Made by a program: the position numbers and the translations under genes
DNA from: Neobacillus muris
Lineage (GTDB): Bacteria > Bacillota > Bacilli > Bacillales > Cytobacillaceae
Reading direction: 5' to 3'
NCBI RefSeq assembly: GCF_943193175.1
Contig: NZ_CALPDF010000002.1
Span: 124,001 to 188,000, forward strand
DNA length: 64,000 nt
In this document: one piece after another, positions 1-9,094 of the stretch
Position numbering within the stretch: the stretch's first letter is position 1
How the letters are laid out: each line of letters begins with the position of its first letter
Notes under the pieces: generated by a model
What the model was told of the DNA's origin: nothing
Databases searched by the model: none
What the model saw: the letters and a program-made list of their open reading frames with translations, nothing else

Positions 1-256
1 ATTGGACGGTGTGGTTTGCTCTGCACAGGAAGCTGCAGCGATTCGCCAACAAATTGGCCCTGACTTTTTGACTGTCTGTCCAGGGATTCGTCTGAAATCT
101 GACCAGACGGGAGACCAAAAACGGGTCTCTTCACCAGAATTTGCAAAAGAGGCGGGAGTAAGTGCAATTGTAGTAGGAAGGTCGATTACAAAAGCAGTTG
201 ACCCATTAGAAAATTATCACCAATGGATCCAAGTATGGGGAGGAGCAGCAAAATGA
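1..256 (+). CDS. pyrF: Orotidine 5'-phosphate decarboxylase, C-terminal part (cut by window start)
   Basis: PyrF decarboxylates OMP to UMP, the last step of de novo pyrimidine synthesis, in the cytoplasm. Only the last 84 or so codons are present. They show the family's closing TIM-barrel pieces: VCPGIR followed by a phosphate-loop segment, and the IVVGRSIT motif that binds the substrate phosphate. The reading frame enters from the window edge at base 2, so the start codon is not visible. The stop codon overlaps the pyrE start by 4 bp (ATGA), which points to translational coupling in a pyr operon. No frameshift is seen in the visible part. Confidence 0.97.
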   Translation, partial: LDGVVCSAQEAAAIRQQIGPDFLTVCPGIRLKSDQTGDQKRVSSPEFAKEAGVSAIVVGRSITKAVDPLENYHQWIQVWGGAAK

Positions 257-906
257 AAAAACTTATTGCGGAAAGATTATTGACAATCGAGGCTGTAGCC
301 TTAAAACCGAATGATCCGTTTACATGGACATCAGGACTCCGGTCCCCAATATATTGTGATAACCGCCTTACGTTATCCTATCCCAAAATCAGAAGCGAAA
401 TTGCTCAAGGGCTGTCTGAACTGATCCGTGAAAACTTCCCTGGCGCAGAAGTCATTGCTGGAACGGCAACGGCGGGAATTCCGCATGCTGCTTGGGTAAG
501 TGAGCTGCTCGACTTGCCAATGTGTTATGTACGCTCAAAAGCAAAAGGGCACGGCAAAGGGAATCAAATTGAAGGCAAGGCAGATAAAGGACAAAAGGCC
601 GTTGTTGTGGAAGACTTAATCTCCACTGGCGGGAGTGTTATTACCGCAGTTCAGGCTTTAAGGGAAGCAGGGTGTGAGGTACTTGGAGTTGTATCCATCT
701 TCACCTACGGACTGCAAAAAGGAAAACAAGCTTTTGAAGAGGCAGGAATTATCAGCCAATCCCTGACTGATTTTCCAACATTAATTGAAACGGCAATTGA
801 AAAGGAATATATTGGTGAAAAAGACAAGGCAAGCCTGCTTGTTTGGAGCGTTGACCCTGCCGAGTGGAGCAAGCGAGTTGAGCGAGAAGGTGTGGAAATA
901 TCATAA
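253..906 (+). CDS. pyrE: Orotate phosphoribosyltransferase
   Basis: PyrE joins orotate to PRPP, giving OMP, the substrate of the neighbouring PyrF. The protein is 217 residues, the usual Bacillus length. The type I phosphoribosyltransferase PRPP loop is clear at about residues 116-128 ([12 protein letters not shown]). I chose ATG 253 over an in-frame upstream start at 223 because a strong GGGGAGGAG site lies at 238-246 and the product then begins [10 protein letters not shown], as in relatives. It overlaps the end of pyrF by 4 bp and is followed at once by a terminator, so it is probably the last gene of the pyr operon. Regulation by PyrR attenuation would act upstream, outside the window. 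Confidence 0.98.
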   Translation: MKKLIAERLLTIEAVALKPNDPFTWTSGLRSPIYCDNRLTLSYPKIRSEIAQGLSELIRENFPGAEVIAGTATAGIPHAAWVSELLDLPMCYVRSKAKGHGKGNQIEGKADKGQKAVVVEDLISTGGSVITAVQALREAGCEVLGVVSIFTYGLQKGKQAFEEAGIISQSLTDFPTLIETAIEKEYIGEKDKASLLVWSVDPAEWSKRVEREGVEIS

Positions 907-941
907 TGAAGAAAAGGGGGTACAGCCCCCTTTTCTTCATT
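905..941. terminator. Bidirectional terminator between pyrE and rqcH
   Basis: A GC core of five G-C pairs is extended by A/T pairs: AATGAAGAAAAGGGGG pairs with CCCCCTTTTCTTCATT around a TACAG loop. There are T-runs on both strands, so it can stop the rightward pyr operon and the leftward rqcH transcript. Its outer edge touches the rqcH stop codon. Confidence 0.9.
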
Positions 942-2652
942 ATTCGTTTTTGAGTTTAAGCACCAATTCTTCGTCTGGTGTGACATATATGGTCTGTTGG
1001 TTTTCATATACTACAAAACCAGGCTTGGCACCATTTGGTTTTTTTACATAACGCACTTTTGTGAAATCAACGGGAACTGAACTGGAACTTCTTGCTTTAC
1101 TAAAATATGCGGCAAGCATAGCTGCTTCTTTAATCGTCTGATCACTTGGTTCTTTGCTGCGAATGACCACGTGGGAACCCGGAATATCTTTTGTGTGCAG
1201 CCAGATTTCATCACGTGCCGCCAGCTTATTGGTTAAATAGTCATTTTGCTTATTATTTTTTCCGACGATAATTTCTGTTCCGTTAGAAGCTTGAAAGTAA
1301 TCTAGAACAGGCTTTGCATTCTGGGATCTTTTAACTTGTTTTTTCTGGCGTTCCCGTATATAGCCTCCTTCGGCGAGCTCTTCGCGTATTTCTTGGATGT
1401 CCTTAGGAGAGGCTGTTTGTACCTGTTGATATAAGGTCTCGAAATAAGCCGCTTCTTCCTGTGCTTTCTGGATTTGTTCCATGACGACAGATACCGCATT
1501 TTTTGCCTTTTGATATTTAGAAAAATATTTTTGAGCGTTTTCCGATGGTGTTTTTCGCGGATCGAGGGGAATTGTGATCGTTCCGCCAGCCTCATCGTAG
1601 TAATCCATAACCTCGATTTCCTTCATCCCTTTTTTGGCCGCATACAAATTGGCAGTCAGAAGTTCACCATAGCGCTGAAACTCTTCTGCCTGTTCCGCTT
1701 GCTTTAATGTGGCGTTAAGCTTGTCTATCTTTTTTTCGTTTTTTTCTTTTTCATTCAGGATAAAGCGTTCAATATCTTGAGCCTGCTGTTTTACTCTGTC
1801 ACGTTCTGCCTTTCCGAAATAGAATCGATCCAGCATTTCACTTAAGGTAGGAAATGGACTGACTTCCCCTTTTAAATGCTCAAGCGGGAAAAGGTAAAAG
1901 TTTTCCTTGCCGCCAGCCATCATTATGGACGGGGAAAGATCAGCATTGGCAATTTTGCTGATTAACCGGATAAACGTATTTGGGACTGTTGACCGGTTAG
2001 CAAGTCCGCTTTGAAAGAGGACTTCTTTGGCAAAAAGCGGCGAAATGCCCGAGAATTGTTCCACCAGCTGGCGGTCCAGCCGGCCGCTGTTAAAATCCAG
2101 TACCCGCAATACATCTTCCGAACTTGCCTTAAATGGATCTAATTTATGCTGCTCAGGAGGGGAAATATAGGGCTGTCCCGGCAGTATGGCTCTATGGCTA
2201 TTGACAGCAAAAGAAATATGTTTAATAGAGTCAAGGATTAGCTTCCGTTCCTTATCAACTAAAATGATATTGCTGTGCCTGCCCATAATCTCCACAATTA
2301 ACTGCTTGCAGCTGATATCTCCAATCTCATTGCGCCCTTTAATTTCGAAAATAAGGATCCGATCATTATCTACCTGATAAATATCTTCCACAATATGTCC
2401 TTCTATATGCTTGCGAAGCAGCATGCAAAACATAGGCGGTTCACTTGGGTTATCATACCCTTCCCGGGTAAGCTGCACCCTGGCGTAGCTTGGGTGTGCT
2501 GACAACAGCAGCTTGTGATTAGCTCCATTTGCCCGGATAATCAAAATCACTTCATTTTTATAAGGCTGGTGAACTTTATTGATGCGCCCGCCAGTCAGTG
2601 ATTGTGATAATTCATTGCTCATTGCTTTTGTAAATAAACCATCAAATGACAT
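940..2652 (-). CDS. rqcH: Ribosome quality control protein RqcH (NFACT/FbpA family)
   Basis: RqcH binds stalled 50S-peptidyl-tRNA complexes and recruits tRNA-Ala to add C-terminal alanine tails to nascent chains. The protein is 570 residues. It shows the N-terminal NFACT-N domain with the D97-R98 pair (NDRILIFE) known to be needed for tail addition, a central coiled-coil rich in Lys and Glu, and the C-terminal NFACT-R region ([15 protein letters not shown]). The start is set at MSFDG, three codons inside the longest frame, because AAAGGA precedes it at good spacing and relatives begin the same way. It is one of only two leftward genes, convergent with pyrE and divergent from the Ca2+ ATPase gene. 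It was earlier called a fibronectin-binding protein; RQC is the better-supported role. Confidence 0.96.
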   Translation of the reverse strand: MSFDGLFTKAMSNELSQSLTGGRINKVHQPYKNEVILIIRANGANHKLLLSAHPSYARVQLTREGYDNPSEPPMFCMLLRKHIEGHIVEDIYQVDNDRILIFEIKGRNEIGDISCKQLIVEIMGRHSNIILVDKERKLILDSIKHISFAVNSHRAILPGQPYISPPEQHKLDPFKASSEDVLRVLDFNSGRLDRQLVEQFSGISPLFAKEVLFQSGLANRSTVPNTFIRLISKIANADLSPSIMMAGGKENFYLFPLEHLKGEVSPFPTLSEMLDRFYFGKAERDRVKQQAQDIERFILNEKEKNEKKIDKLNATLKQAEQAEEFQRYGELLTANLYAAKKGMKEIEVMDYYDEAGGTITIPLDPRKTPSENAQKYFSKYQKAKNAVSVVMEQIQKAQEEAAYFETLYQQVQTASPKDIQEIREELAEGGYIRERQKKQVKRSQNAKPVLDYFQASNGTEIIVGKNNKQNDYLTNKLAARDEIWLHTKDIPGSHVVIRSKEPSDQTIKEAAMLAAYFSKARSSSSVPVDFTKVRYVKKPNGAKPGFVVYENQQTIYVTPDEELVLKLKNE

Positions 2653-2836
2653 AGAAAACATCCTTTGCTTGGAACGTATTGATTTAATAAGTATATCTTA
2701 GATATGTCCTTCTGTCCTATTTTTCAATTTCTAAAAGAGAATCGGACGAGTCTGAATATAATCATAGCATTTTTTGGGACGACCCTGAATATGCTGTCTT
2801 TAGATTAGCTTTATAAGGGGGATGTGAGATGGTCGG

Positions 2837-5515
2837 ATGAAGTTCCATGAGATGGAGATCAATCAAGTAGAAGAGGCTTTAGAAACCGACTTTTCTTCCG
2901 GATTATCGCTGGAAGAAGCAGTAAAAAGAATGAAGCGATACGGCAGTAATGAACTGGATGAAGGTGAAAAACAGTCAGCCCTGCTATTATTTTTCAGCCA
3001 GTTTAAAGATTTTATGGTGCTTGTGCTGCTTGCAGCCACCTTGATTTCCGGCTTGCTAGGTGAATATATTGATGCAATTGCGATTATTGCCATAGTCATC
3101 ATAAATGGTTTTTTGGGATTTTTCCAAGAGCGAAAAGCAGAGAAATCACTGCAGGCACTAAAGGAACTTTCGGCACCTCAGGTTTCTGTGTTAAGAGACG
3201 GCGCATGGCATAAAATTCCTTCCAAGGAAATTGTCCCTGGGGATGTCATTAAATTTTCCAGCGGCGACCGGATTGGCGCCGATGTCCGGATTATCGAATC
3301 CAAAAGTTTGGAAATAGAGGAATCGGCACTTACTGGTGAATCGGTCCCTGTCACGAAATATAAAGAGCCATTAACAAATCCAAATCCAGGGATTGGGGAC
3401 ATGGAAAACACTGCCTTCATGGGCACAATGATTACGCGGGGGAATGGGGTTGGCGTTGTAATTGCTACAGGGATGAATACAGCAATGGGACAAATTGCTG
3501 GATTGCTGCAAAGTGCTGAAACGCAAGAAACCCCGCTGCAGCGCAGATTAGAGCAGTTAGGCAAAATCCTCATTACGGTGGCACTGCTGTTAACCGTATT
3601 GGTTGTTGTGGTTGGGGTTATCCAAGGTCATGAACTTTATACCATGTTCTTAGCAGGTGTATCGCTTGCAGTTGCCGCCATTCCTGAGGGGCTGCCAGCA
3701 ATTGTGACGGTGGCATTATCTTTGGGTGTGCAAAAAATGATTAAACAAAATGCGATTGTCCGAAAACTCCCCGCTGTCGAAACATTAGGCTGTGCTTCAG
3801 TGATTTGCTCTGACAAAACAGGAACGATGACGCAAAATAAAATGACCGTCACGCATCTATGGAGCGGGGGACAAATATGGTCAGTAGATGGTGTGGGTTA
3901 TCAGCCAAAAGGGAATTTTTACCGCGGGGAACAGCGAGTTTCTCCAAATGAGGAAAAAGCACTCCAGCAAATGCTGATTTTTGGCATGTTATGCAATCAG
4001 GCGGATATCAGCCAGAATGAAGATGAATATGTACTAGACGGTGATCCGACTGAAGGAGCGCTGCTGGTGAGTGCTATGAAGGCAGGGCTTAGCAGGCCGA
4101 AGCTTCTCGAGGAATTTTCCATTGTAAAGGAATTTCCTTTTGATTCATCAAGAAAAATGATGAGCATCCATGTAAAAGACAAGCAGGGCCGTCATTTCAT
4201 TGTAACCAAAGGGGCACCCGATGTGGTTTTGGGTGTTTGTGAGTCCATTTTATGGGAAGGAAAAACCCAATACTTAAATAAACCTTCGCAAGAAAAGGTG
4301 CAGGGGGCAATTGCTAATTTGGCTTCAAATGCTCTCAGGACCATAGCTATTGCTTACAAACCAGTTGCTGCCAATACATTGATTTTAAGTGAGCAGGAAG
4401 CAGAGAAAAAACTAACCTTTATTGGAATTCAAGGCATGATTGATCCTCCAAGACCTGAAGTTAAGGCTGCTGTTAAGGAATGTAAAGAGGCCGGAATTAA
4501 GACGGTCATGATTACTGGGGACCATGTGATTACCGCAAAGGCGATTGCCAAAGAATTGGGGATCTTGACCAGCAAAGATAAGGTTCTGGACGGAAATGCA
4601 CTTGCCGCCATGTCCGTGGAGCAGCTGGAAGACATCGTCGGCAGCGTATCTGTCTTTGCCCGGGTATCGCCAGAACACAAGCTGAAAATTGTTAAAGCTC
4701 TCCAAAATCGTGGACATATTGTAGCCATGACAGGTGATGGAGTGAACGATGCTCCGGCAATAAAGGCAGCCGATATTGGCGTGGCGATGGGAATCACTGG
4801 GACAGATGTAGCCAAGGAAGCATCCGCGTTGATATTATTAGATGATAATTTCGCAACGATTAAGGCCGCTATTAAGGAAGGCAGAAATATTTATGAAAAC
4901 ATTCGTAAATTCGTTCGTTACCTGCTAGCTTCTAATGTTGGAGAAATCTTAGTGATGTTATTTGCAATGATTTTGGCATTGCCGCTGCCACTCGTGCCGA
5001 TTCAGATCTTATGGGTAAATCTGGTTACGGACGGACTGCCAGCCATGGCCCTTGGCCTAGACAGGCCGGAAGAGAATGTAATGAAACGAGGGCCAAGAAG
5101 CCCGAATGAAGGAGTTTTCTCCCGCGGTTTAGGCTGGAAGGTTGTGTCGCGCGGATTTTTAATCGGTATTGTGACCCTTTTAGCCTTTATGTTCGTTTAT
5201 CAAAATGATCCGGACAAGTTGGCGTATGCCCAAACGGTCGCCTTTGCAACGCTGGTATTGGCACAGCTCATTCATGTATTTGACTGCCGCAGTGAAAAAT
5301 CAGTGCTGTCAAGAAACCCGTTTGGAAACCAATATTTAGTTTGGGCTGTTCTTTCTTCCCTAATATTAATTCTGGCCGTTATTTACTACCCGCCGCTGCA
5401 GCCGATATTCCATACATTGCCGATTCAAGCGAAGGACTGGCTGCTCATTCTTGGATTATCTTCGGTACCAACTTTTTTACTGGCCGGAACATTTTTGTTA
5501 AGAAAAACAAAATAA
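2837..5515 (+). CDS. yloB: Calcium-transporting P-type ATPase (YloB type)
   Basis: This is a type IIA P-type ATPase that would move Ca2+ across the membrane at the cost of ATP. The 892-residue protein has an N-terminal cation-ATPase segment, paired membrane helices near residues 55-95, a TGES actuator loop, a PEGLPA ion-site helix, the phosphorylated Asp in SDKTGT (about residue 326), the TGDGVNDAP hinge and four or more C-terminal membrane helices. Length and sequence match YloB of B. subtilis, linked to calcium handling during sporulation. It is divergent from rqcH across about 180 bp and ends in its own terminator, so it is probably monocistronic. The ribosome binding site before ATG 2837 is unremarkable. 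Confidence 0.96.
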   Translation: MKFHEMEINQVEEALETDFSSGLSLEEAVKRMKRYGSNELDEGEKQSALLLFFSQFKDFMVLVLLAATLISGLLGEYIDAIAIIAIVIINGFLGFFQERKAEKSLQALKELSAPQVSVLRDGAWHKIPSKEIVPGDVIKFSSGDRIGADVRIIESKSLEIEESALTGESVPVTKYKEPLTNPNPGIGDMENTAFMGTMITRGNGVGVVIATGMNTAMGQIAGLLQSAETQETPLQRRLEQLGKILITVALLLTVLVVVVGVIQGHELYTMFLAGVSLAVAAIPEGLPAIVTVALSLGVQKMIKQNAIVRKLPAVETLGCASVICSDKTGTMTQNKMTVTHLWSGGQIWSVDGVGYQPKGNFYRGEQRVSPNEEKALQQMLIFGMLCNQADISQNEDEYVLDGDPTEGALLVSAMKAGLSRPKLLEEFSIVKEFPFDSSRKMMSIHVKDKQGRHFIVTKGAPDVVLGVCESILWEGKTQYLNKPSQEKVQGAIANLASNALRTIAIAYKPVAANTLILSEQEAEKKLTFIGIQGMIDPPRPEVKAAVKECKEAGIKTVMITGDHVITAKAIAKELGILTSKDKVLDGNALAAMSVEQLEDIVGSVSVFARVSPEHKLKIVKALQNRGHIVAMTGDGVNDAPAIKAADIGVAMGITGTDVAKEASALILLDDNFATIKAAIKEGRNIYENIRKFVRYLLASNVGEILVMLFAMILALPLPLVPIQILWVNLVTDGLPAMALGLDRPEENVMKRGPRSPNEGVFSRGLGWKVVSRGFLIGIVTLLAFMFVYQNDPDKLAYAQTVAFATLVLAQLIHVFDCRSEKSVLSRNPFGNQYLVWAVLSSLILILAVIYYPPLQPIFHTLPIQAKDWLLILGLSSVPTFLLAGTFLLRKTK

Positions 5516-5529
5516 AGTATGTTATAATC

Positions 5530-5571
5530 CAAAAGGTAATAGAAACTGTTCTATTGCCTTTTGAGTTTTTT
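5530..5571 (+). terminator. Terminator after the Ca2+ ATPase gene
   Basis: CAAAAGGTAATAGAA pairs with TTCTATTGCCTTTTG around a four-base loop with one G-T pair, followed by GAGTTTTTT. It separates yloB from yloC. Confidence 0.85.
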
Positions 5572-5613
5572 CGTAATAGACCCGATCATTTTTCAAGGAT
5601 TGGATGTGCGCAA

Positions 5614-6489
5614 ATGGTTATAAGTATGACAGGCTTTGGAAGAGGAAGGGCTGAATCCGGGTCATTTGTTGTCAACCTGGAAGTGAAAACAGTAAATCAC
5701 CGGTTTTGTGAAATGAATATCCGTATGCCAAGGCAGCTTTCACAAATAGAAGATAAAATAAAAAAAACTTTAAACCAGTATATCCGCCGCGGTCGAGTGG
5801 AAGTTTATGTGAGTTTAGAGGGAGAGGGCGCCATCACCCGAAACTTGCAAGTTGATTGGAGTTTAGTTGAGCAATACTATCAATTTATCAATCAGGCCCG
5901 CGAGAAATACGGGATCGACGAACCATTATCCCTTAAGGATTTGTTAAGTTATTCTGAACTTATACATATTGAAGAAAGCGAAGCTGGCAATGAAGAATTA
6001 AATCAATTGGTCCTTGCTGCAGCCAAAGAGGCTGCAATTTCGCTCAAGCAAATGCGGCAAGCCGAAGGGGAAGAATTAAAAAAGGATTTACTTGCGATCA
6101 TCAGCCAAATTGAAACCATTCTTACAGAACTTGAGTCCGATGCCCCGCTTGTGGTTGACATATTCAAAGAACGTTTAATGAAGAGAATGCTGGAGTTTAC
6201 TAATGGACAACTTGATGAAACCCGTTTGTTGACAGAGGCTGCCGTCTTTTCTGAGAAAGCGGATATCAGTGAAGAAATAACCAGGCTAAAAAGCCATATT
6301 GGCCAGTTTATTCAAACCTTGGAGATCCAAGAACCTATTGGAAGAAAGCTGGATTTTCTCGTTCAAGAGATGAACCGTGAGGCTAATACCATCGGCTCAA
6401 AAGCAAATCATTCGGCCATTGCTAAAAAAGTGGTGGATATAAAAAGTTTACTTGAGAAGTTGAAGGAACAAGTTCAAAATATTGAGTAA
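5614..6489 (+). CDS. yloC: YloC/YicC family endoribonuclease-like protein
   Basis: The 291-residue protein begins MVISMTGFGRG, the signature N-terminus of the YicC-like family, followed by VKTVNHRF. The E. coli relative YicC is an RNase implicated in decay of a small RNA; I infer a similar RNA-related role only from family membership. The C-terminal DUF1732 region is recognisable from LDFLVQEMNREANTIGSKAN. The longest frame runs upstream into yloB, but the start at ATG 5614 is fixed by homology and comes after the yloB terminator. It stands at the head of the yloC-remA-gmk-rpoZ group. Confidence 0.93.
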   Translation: MVISMTGFGRGRAESGSFVVNLEVKTVNHRFCEMNIRMPRQLSQIEDKIKKTLNQYIRRGRVEVYVSLEGEGAITRNLQVDWSLVEQYYQFINQAREKYGIDEPLSLKDLLSYSELIHIEESEAGNEELNQLVLAAAKEAAISLKQMRQAEGEELKKDLLAIISQIETILTELESDAPLVVDIFKERLMKRMLEFTNGQLDETRLLTEAAVFSEKADISEEITRLKSHIGQFIQTLEIQEPIGRKLDFLVQEMNREANTIGSKANHSAIAKKVVDIKSLLEKLKEQVQNIE

Positions 6490-6550
6490 GTATGGTTTAA
6501 GAATGGTCGGACACGGTCAAAATATATTATTGATGATTGGATGATAAGCA

Positions 6551-6814
6551 ATGTCGATTAGGTTAATTAATATTGGATTTGGAAATATTGTTTCGGCAAA
6601 CCGGATAATTTCCATCGTCAGCCCGGAATCTGCACCAATAAAAAGAATCATTCAGGATGCCAGAGACAGGGGCTCATTAATTGATGCCACTTACGGAAGA
6701 AGGACCCGCGCTGTGATCGTAATGGATAGCGACCATGTGATCCTTTCTGCTGTCCAGCCGGAGACAGTTGCCCATCGTTTGACGGACCGTGATGATACTA
6801 TTGAGGAAGGGTAG
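6551..6814 (+). CDS. remA: Biofilm matrix regulator RemA
   Basis: RemA is a small DNA-binding activator that, in B. subtilis, turns on extracellular matrix operons and osmoprotectant genes. The 87-residue product matches the family along its length: [18 protein letters not shown] at the start, then [31 protein letters not shown] and [10 protein letters not shown]. The Arg-rich central segment is the part expected to contact DNA. It lies between yloC and gmk as in B. subtilis, 12 bp before gmk, so it is probably co-transcribed with a housekeeping kinase. The short size is normal. Confidence 0.96.
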   Translation: MSIRLINIGFGNIVSANRIISIVSPESAPIKRIIQDARDRGSLIDATYGRRTRAVIVMDSDHVILSAVQPETVAHRLTDRDDTIEEG

Positions 6815-7441
<627 letters not shown>

Positions 7442-7669
7442 ATGTTATATCCTTCTATAGATTCGTTACTTGAAAAAATAGATTCAAAATATTCTTTAGT
7501 TTCGGTTGCAGCAAAACGCGCCCGTTTAATGTCGCAGGCAAGAGATGAGCGGCTTCCAAAATATGTTTCCCATAAGTATGTCGGCAAGGCACTTGAGGAA
7601 ATTTATAAGGGCGAATTAACCTATCGAATTGCCAAAAGAGCAGAATCTCCTGCTGAAACTAATATTTGA
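7442..7669 (+). CDS. rpoZ: RNA polymerase omega subunit
   Basis: Omega helps assemble and stabilise RNA polymerase by holding beta prime. The 75-residue protein begins [20 protein letters not shown] and has the conserved AAKRAR helix and [11 protein letters not shown]. It starts immediately after the gmk stop codon. It is a little longer than the B. subtilis protein (67 residues) because of extra C-terminal residues. A terminator follows. Confidence 0.96.
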   Translation: MLYPSIDSLLEKIDSKYSLVSVAAKRARLMSQARDERLPKYVSHKYVGKALEEIYKGELTYRIAKRAESPAETNI

Positions 7670-7700
7670 TAACACCTGTCAAATGAATGATGGTTGCAAG

Positions 7701-7747
7701 AAAGGCCTGACGTTTAGGAAATTTCCTTACATGTCAGCCTTTTTTAT
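7701..7747 (+). terminator. Terminator after rpoZ
   Basis: AAAGGCCTGACGT and ATGTCAGCCTTTTTT form the arms of a long imperfect hairpin with an inner AGGAAATTTCCT palindrome, ending in a T-run. It closes the yloC-rpoZ unit ahead of coaBC. Confidence 0.8.
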
Positions 7748-7870
7748 TTGTTTTGCTTTTCCAGCAAGATATTTGTCGACATTGAGCAGAAATGGATGAA
7801 AAAATAGAACCATTCCAGCATAATAAAGAGAACGATATTAATGTTTGACTTTAAAAGCGGGGGATATTGA

Positions 7871-9094
7871 ATGCTTAAAGAAAAAAAAATCCTATTATGT
7901 GTAACAGGCGGGATTGCTGTATACAAGGCGGCTGCCCTGACAAGCAAACTAGTTCAAACCGGGGCACATGTTAAAGTCATTTTAAGTGAATCAGCCGCGA
8001 AATTTGTGACTCCATTAACCTTTCAAGCTCTTTCAAGAAATGCTGTCTATACAGATACGTTTGATGAAAAAAATCCTCAGGTCATTGCTCATATTGACTT
8101 GGCAGATTGGGCAGATTTGATCCTTGTGGCTCCTGCGACCGCGAATACGATTGCAAAACTTGCGAATGGAATCGCAGATAATATGATTACGACTACCTTG
8201 CTTGCTGCTACTGCACCAGTATGGATTGCGCCGGCTATGAATGTTCATATGTATGACCATCCGGCAGTGAAACGGAATATAACTCTGCTATATGAAGATG
8301 GATGCCGTTTTATAGAACCGGGTGAAGGGTATCTTGCTTGTGGTTATGTCGGCAAGGGACGGTTGGAAGAACCTGAAAAGATTGTGAAACTGGTTCAAGA
8401 ATATTTTGCGGCAGAGGATCGGTCCCCGCTCCAAGGCAAAACCATTATAATTACAGCCGGTCCCACTAGGGAAAGAATTGACCCTGTCCGGTTTATTTCT
8501 AACCATTCAACCGGCAAAATGGGGTATGCATTGGCCCAGGAAGCAATAAAACAAGGGGCCAGGGTCCAGCTGATTTCTGGGCCTGTCCAAATCCCTGCCC
8601 CTGCGGGTGTAGAGCTTATCAAAGTAGAAAGTGCTGAGGAAATGTATCAAGCAGCGATGGAACGATTTGATCAAGCCGATATCGTGATTGGAACAGCAGC
8701 GGTGGCCGATTATCGGCCAAAAACCTCCTTTGACTATAAAATAAAAAAACAGGCCGGGGAAACTGTGCTGGAGTTGGAAAGAACAAAAGATATTTTGATG
8801 GAACTGGGGCAAAGGAAATCCCGCCAGCTGCTGGTCGGATTTGCTGCGGAAACGAATAATGTAGAGGAATACGCTCAAAGGAAGCTCCTCAACAAAAATG
8901 CAGATATGATTGTAGCAAACAATGTAAAACAGCAGGGTGCAGGATTTGGGACCGATACAAATATTGTCACTATATTTAAACGGGACGGCACGAAAAAACA
9001 ACTGCCTCTTATGACTAAATTGGCGGTGGCAGAACAAATACTCGAGGAAATCACCTCCCTCCTTAAGGATTTGGGTAATCATGAAAATAGCTAG
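7871..9094 (+). CDS. coaBC: Bifunctional phosphopantothenoylcysteine decarboxylase / phosphopantothenate-cysteine ligase
   Basis: CoaBC carries out two steps of coenzyme A synthesis: joining cysteine to 4'-phosphopantothenate, then decarboxylating the product. The 407-residue protein has the N-terminal flavin-dependent CoaC half (VTGGIAVYKAA at the start, APAMNVHMYDHP and the active-site Cys in ACGYVGKGRL) and the C-terminal CoaB half (ITAGPTRERIDPVRFISNHS, then AAVADYRP). The start ATG follows AAAGCGGGGGATATTGA. Its end overlaps priA by 14 bp. Confidence 0.97.
   Translation: MLKEKKILLCVTGGIAVYKAAALTSKLVQTGAHVKVILSESAAKFVTPLTFQALSRNAVYTDTFDEKNPQVIAHIDLADWADLILVAPATANTIAKLANGIADNMITTTLLAATAPVWIAPAMNVHMYDHPAVKRNITLLYEDGCRFIEPGEGYLACGYVGKGRLEEPEKIVKLVQEYFAAEDRSPLQGKTIIITAGPTRERIDPVRFISNHSTGKMGYALAQEAIKQGARVQLISGPVQIPAPAGVELIKVESAEEMYQAAMERFDQADIVIGTAAVADYRPKTSFDYKIKKQAGETVLELERTKDILMELGQRKSRQLLVGFAAETNNVEEYAQRKLLNKNADMIVANNVKQQGAGFGTDTNIVTIFKRDGTKKQLPLMTKLAVAEQILEEITSLLKDLGNHENS

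Noticed and set aside
5341-5613. N-terminal extension of yloC reading back into yloB
   Set aside because: It crosses the yloB terminator and lacks homology; the real start is ATG 5614.
8507-9082. 191-codon leftward frame within coaBC
   Set aside because: It lies wholly antisense to coaBC, and its composition is that of a shadow frame.
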